Part shown: in pieces, positions 62,442-64,000 of the stretch
Numbering within the stretch: the first letter of the stretch is position 1
Layout of the letters: each line of letters starts with the position of its first letter
From: Lepidurus packardi
Taxonomy: Eukaryota; Arthropoda; Branchiopoda; Notostraca; Triopsidae
Assembly: GCA_023053545.1 (NCBI GenBank)
Contig: JAKZAN010000005.1
Span: 2,108,001-2,172,000, forward strand
DNA length: 64,000 bases
Direction: 5' to 3'
The notes under the pieces: generated by a model
Database searches by the model: none
Told to the model about the DNA's origin: nothing
Seen by the model: the letters and a program-made list of their open reading frames with translations, nothing else
Made by a program: the position numbers and the translations under genes

Positions 62442-63926
62442 GTCGCGTTGCCCACCATACATCATATCGTAATTTTGTTGAATTAAATTTACTAAATTTC
62501 ATTTTTTATAATTTTCTATAATTTTCCTTTTTTTAACTTTAAAAGTGTAAATAATTTTACTGATTTAATTTCAAGTCGTAGTTACACGTTTTAAATATGC
62601 AGCTACTCGTTTTTGGTTGATTTGATTGACTTTGTTTTTCACAACTGCGTTTCATTTTTGTCAGTTTAAACGTCTTTGGTAGTATTCATTCCTGATTCCC
62701 TAAATTCAGTAATAAATTGCTTTCCAGTTATGTCTTTCAGTGTCATTTTATTTCTTATGATAACGCATTACATTATTACTCACTTAGCAGGTAAATATCG
62801 TAAATCCACAACCAAACTAGCTGAAAAATTACAAGAAAATTCTTTGCATTCTAATAGTTACTGTGTTTGATTGATTTAGGCTCCGCCCACCTCTCTGTCA
62901 AAGGCGTTCTGGTCCCCTAAGTAACGCATTGGGCGAACCCGCTCGCTCTAATAATTAGCTCCTTAAATATTGAATTTTCCGGAAAAAAGCTTCTTTTTAT
63001 CCTTTTTTCTTTAGTATTTTGTATACATATAAACAGAAATCGTTGATTACCACATTTTGCGTTCAATCATCGAATTCAGCTAAGCAAGTTAATCAAGCAA
63101 TCACCGGACCTGGGCATGTGACGTCAGCAAAGGCTTCTAAAATAACTGGAAACTAAATAAATCTCACCTGCTTTATTTATTTATTTAAAAAACAAAACAA
63201 CGATTAAAGCTTGGGGTTGTGGCAATCCGAGAGTTTTGAGTGGGTTCCCTGTTAGGACAAAAACCGTGAGTATTACAGCTAAGGCTACATATTCTGCCGT
63301 GCATTCCTTGTGGTTACTCCTGGAAGGTTGGGCGAATGAAGTTGAGGTCTATGATAGTAATTAATATGGGTAAAAAAACATAAAAGTAGGAATTTTCATA
63401 CCAGACCTATTGTTTAAGGCATGCTCCTTAACATAAATTTCTGCGGTTTTTTTTTCGAGTGAATTTCTCTTTAACGAGTGAGAGACGGAGCGAGAGAAGC
63501 GACGCTTGCGCCCTGGCCAGCCAGGCCTTCTGGGTTTCCGCAGTAATACCCGCAGGGGGTAGCGGGCTGTGTTGGGCTGCTCGTGTAGGGAATCGTGTCA
63601 GTCATAGGACGCGCTCCTTGCAGCTAGACGTTCGAACTGCGAAGTTCTCACGCCTCCAAGTCTTTTTGGCTGTTCGAAAAGGGAAGGCTGGATTTCGTTG
63701 TTTTTTTTTTCGTCCTTTTTATCTTCGTGCTGAATAGTACGCAATTAAAACCATCATTTCCTTTCCAACCTGGCTATCAGTTAGTTAGCGGGCTTGGGCG
63801 GGAGTACCCAGTGTCAATTGGTTGGCAGCTTTTTAACTTTTATCCCAAGGATTAAATCGCGTGATGCTGTGCGAGTTTCGTTGGTGGGTAGCACCATTTT
63901 ATAGATATTACATGGCAAGGTGACGC
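62442..63926. other. Upstream region of the gene at the right edge
   Basis: AT-rich until about 63440, then GC-richer sequence with an open plus frame (63459-63737) that looks like a 5' leader: rich in Arg/Ser/Ala and without homology. Probably promoter and 5' UTR. Confidence 0.4.
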
Positions 63927-63983
63927 ATGGATCGCGAGCCAAGTTCAGATAATGCTCCGTGCGAGTGCGAGGACATGAGTTGC
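63927..63983 (+). CDS. Probable first coding exon of an unidentified gene
   Basis: ATG at 63927 opens MDREPSSDNAPCECEDMSC, ending exactly at a consensus donor GTAAGT at 63984. The 57-nt exon is in phase 0. A GC-rich leader upstream supports a gene start. The rest lies beyond the window, so no function can be given. Confidence 0.45.
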
Positions 63984-64000
63984 GTAAGTCCTGCCAGCAA

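Overview
The window looks like nuclear DNA of an arthropod, most likely a branchiopod crustacean such as a water flea (Daphnia). The reasons are compact genes with many GT-AG introns of about 50-100 bp, animal-only families (Drosha, ASPP, metaxin-2, ZP-domain and CUB proteins, an aminergic GPCR), arthropod-like protein sequences, TTAGG-type repeat traces, and many small TA-flanked DNA transposon derivatives. The genus is inferred. No operons, CRISPR arrays, rRNA or tRNA genes were recognised.

The left two thirds (about 1-49,900) is gene rich. In order: a secreted CUB-domain protein (minus, runs off the left edge); Rab14 (minus); Drosha (minus); V-ATPase subunit G (plus); a ZP-domain membrane protein (plus); metaxin-2 (minus); an ASPP/iASPP-family protein (minus); a decayed Tigger/pogo transposon; inositol-tetrakisphosphate 1-kinase (minus); the tRNA methyltransferase TRMT13 (plus); a histamine-H1-like aminergic receptor (minus); and DPH4/DNAJC24 (minus). 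Exon models were built by hand from splice consensus, reading phase and family alignment from memory. All codon phases close for the ten complete multi-exon genes. TRMT13 and ASPP contain choices that need transcript data.

The genes are unrelated housekeeping and signalling genes, not one pathway. Drosha and V-ATPase G are head to head, as are ITPK1 and TRMT13. ZP and metaxin-2 are tail to tail, as are TRMT13 and the receptor. Rab14 and V-ATPase G both serve endosome/lysosome traffic, and Drosha and TRMT13 both act on RNA, but nothing in the sequence links them functionally.

The right third (about 49,900-63,900) is gene poor. It holds a large TA/GA microsatellite, several miniature inverted-repeat elements, a short minisatellite, an orphan two-exon gene start, and at the far edge the probable first coding exon of another gene.

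The most notable signals are: a previously unnamed family of ~400-bp inverted-repeat elements (five copies here, two abutting); a pogo-like MITE family with ~200-bp terminal inverted repeats, one copy of which still carries the first codons of a transposase; a 22-bp near-perfect hairpin inside a Drosha intron; an unusual acidic C-terminal tail and a single 2.9-kb catalytic exon in Drosha; and a strongly H1-like receptor in an arthropod. I see no clear novel multi-gene system.
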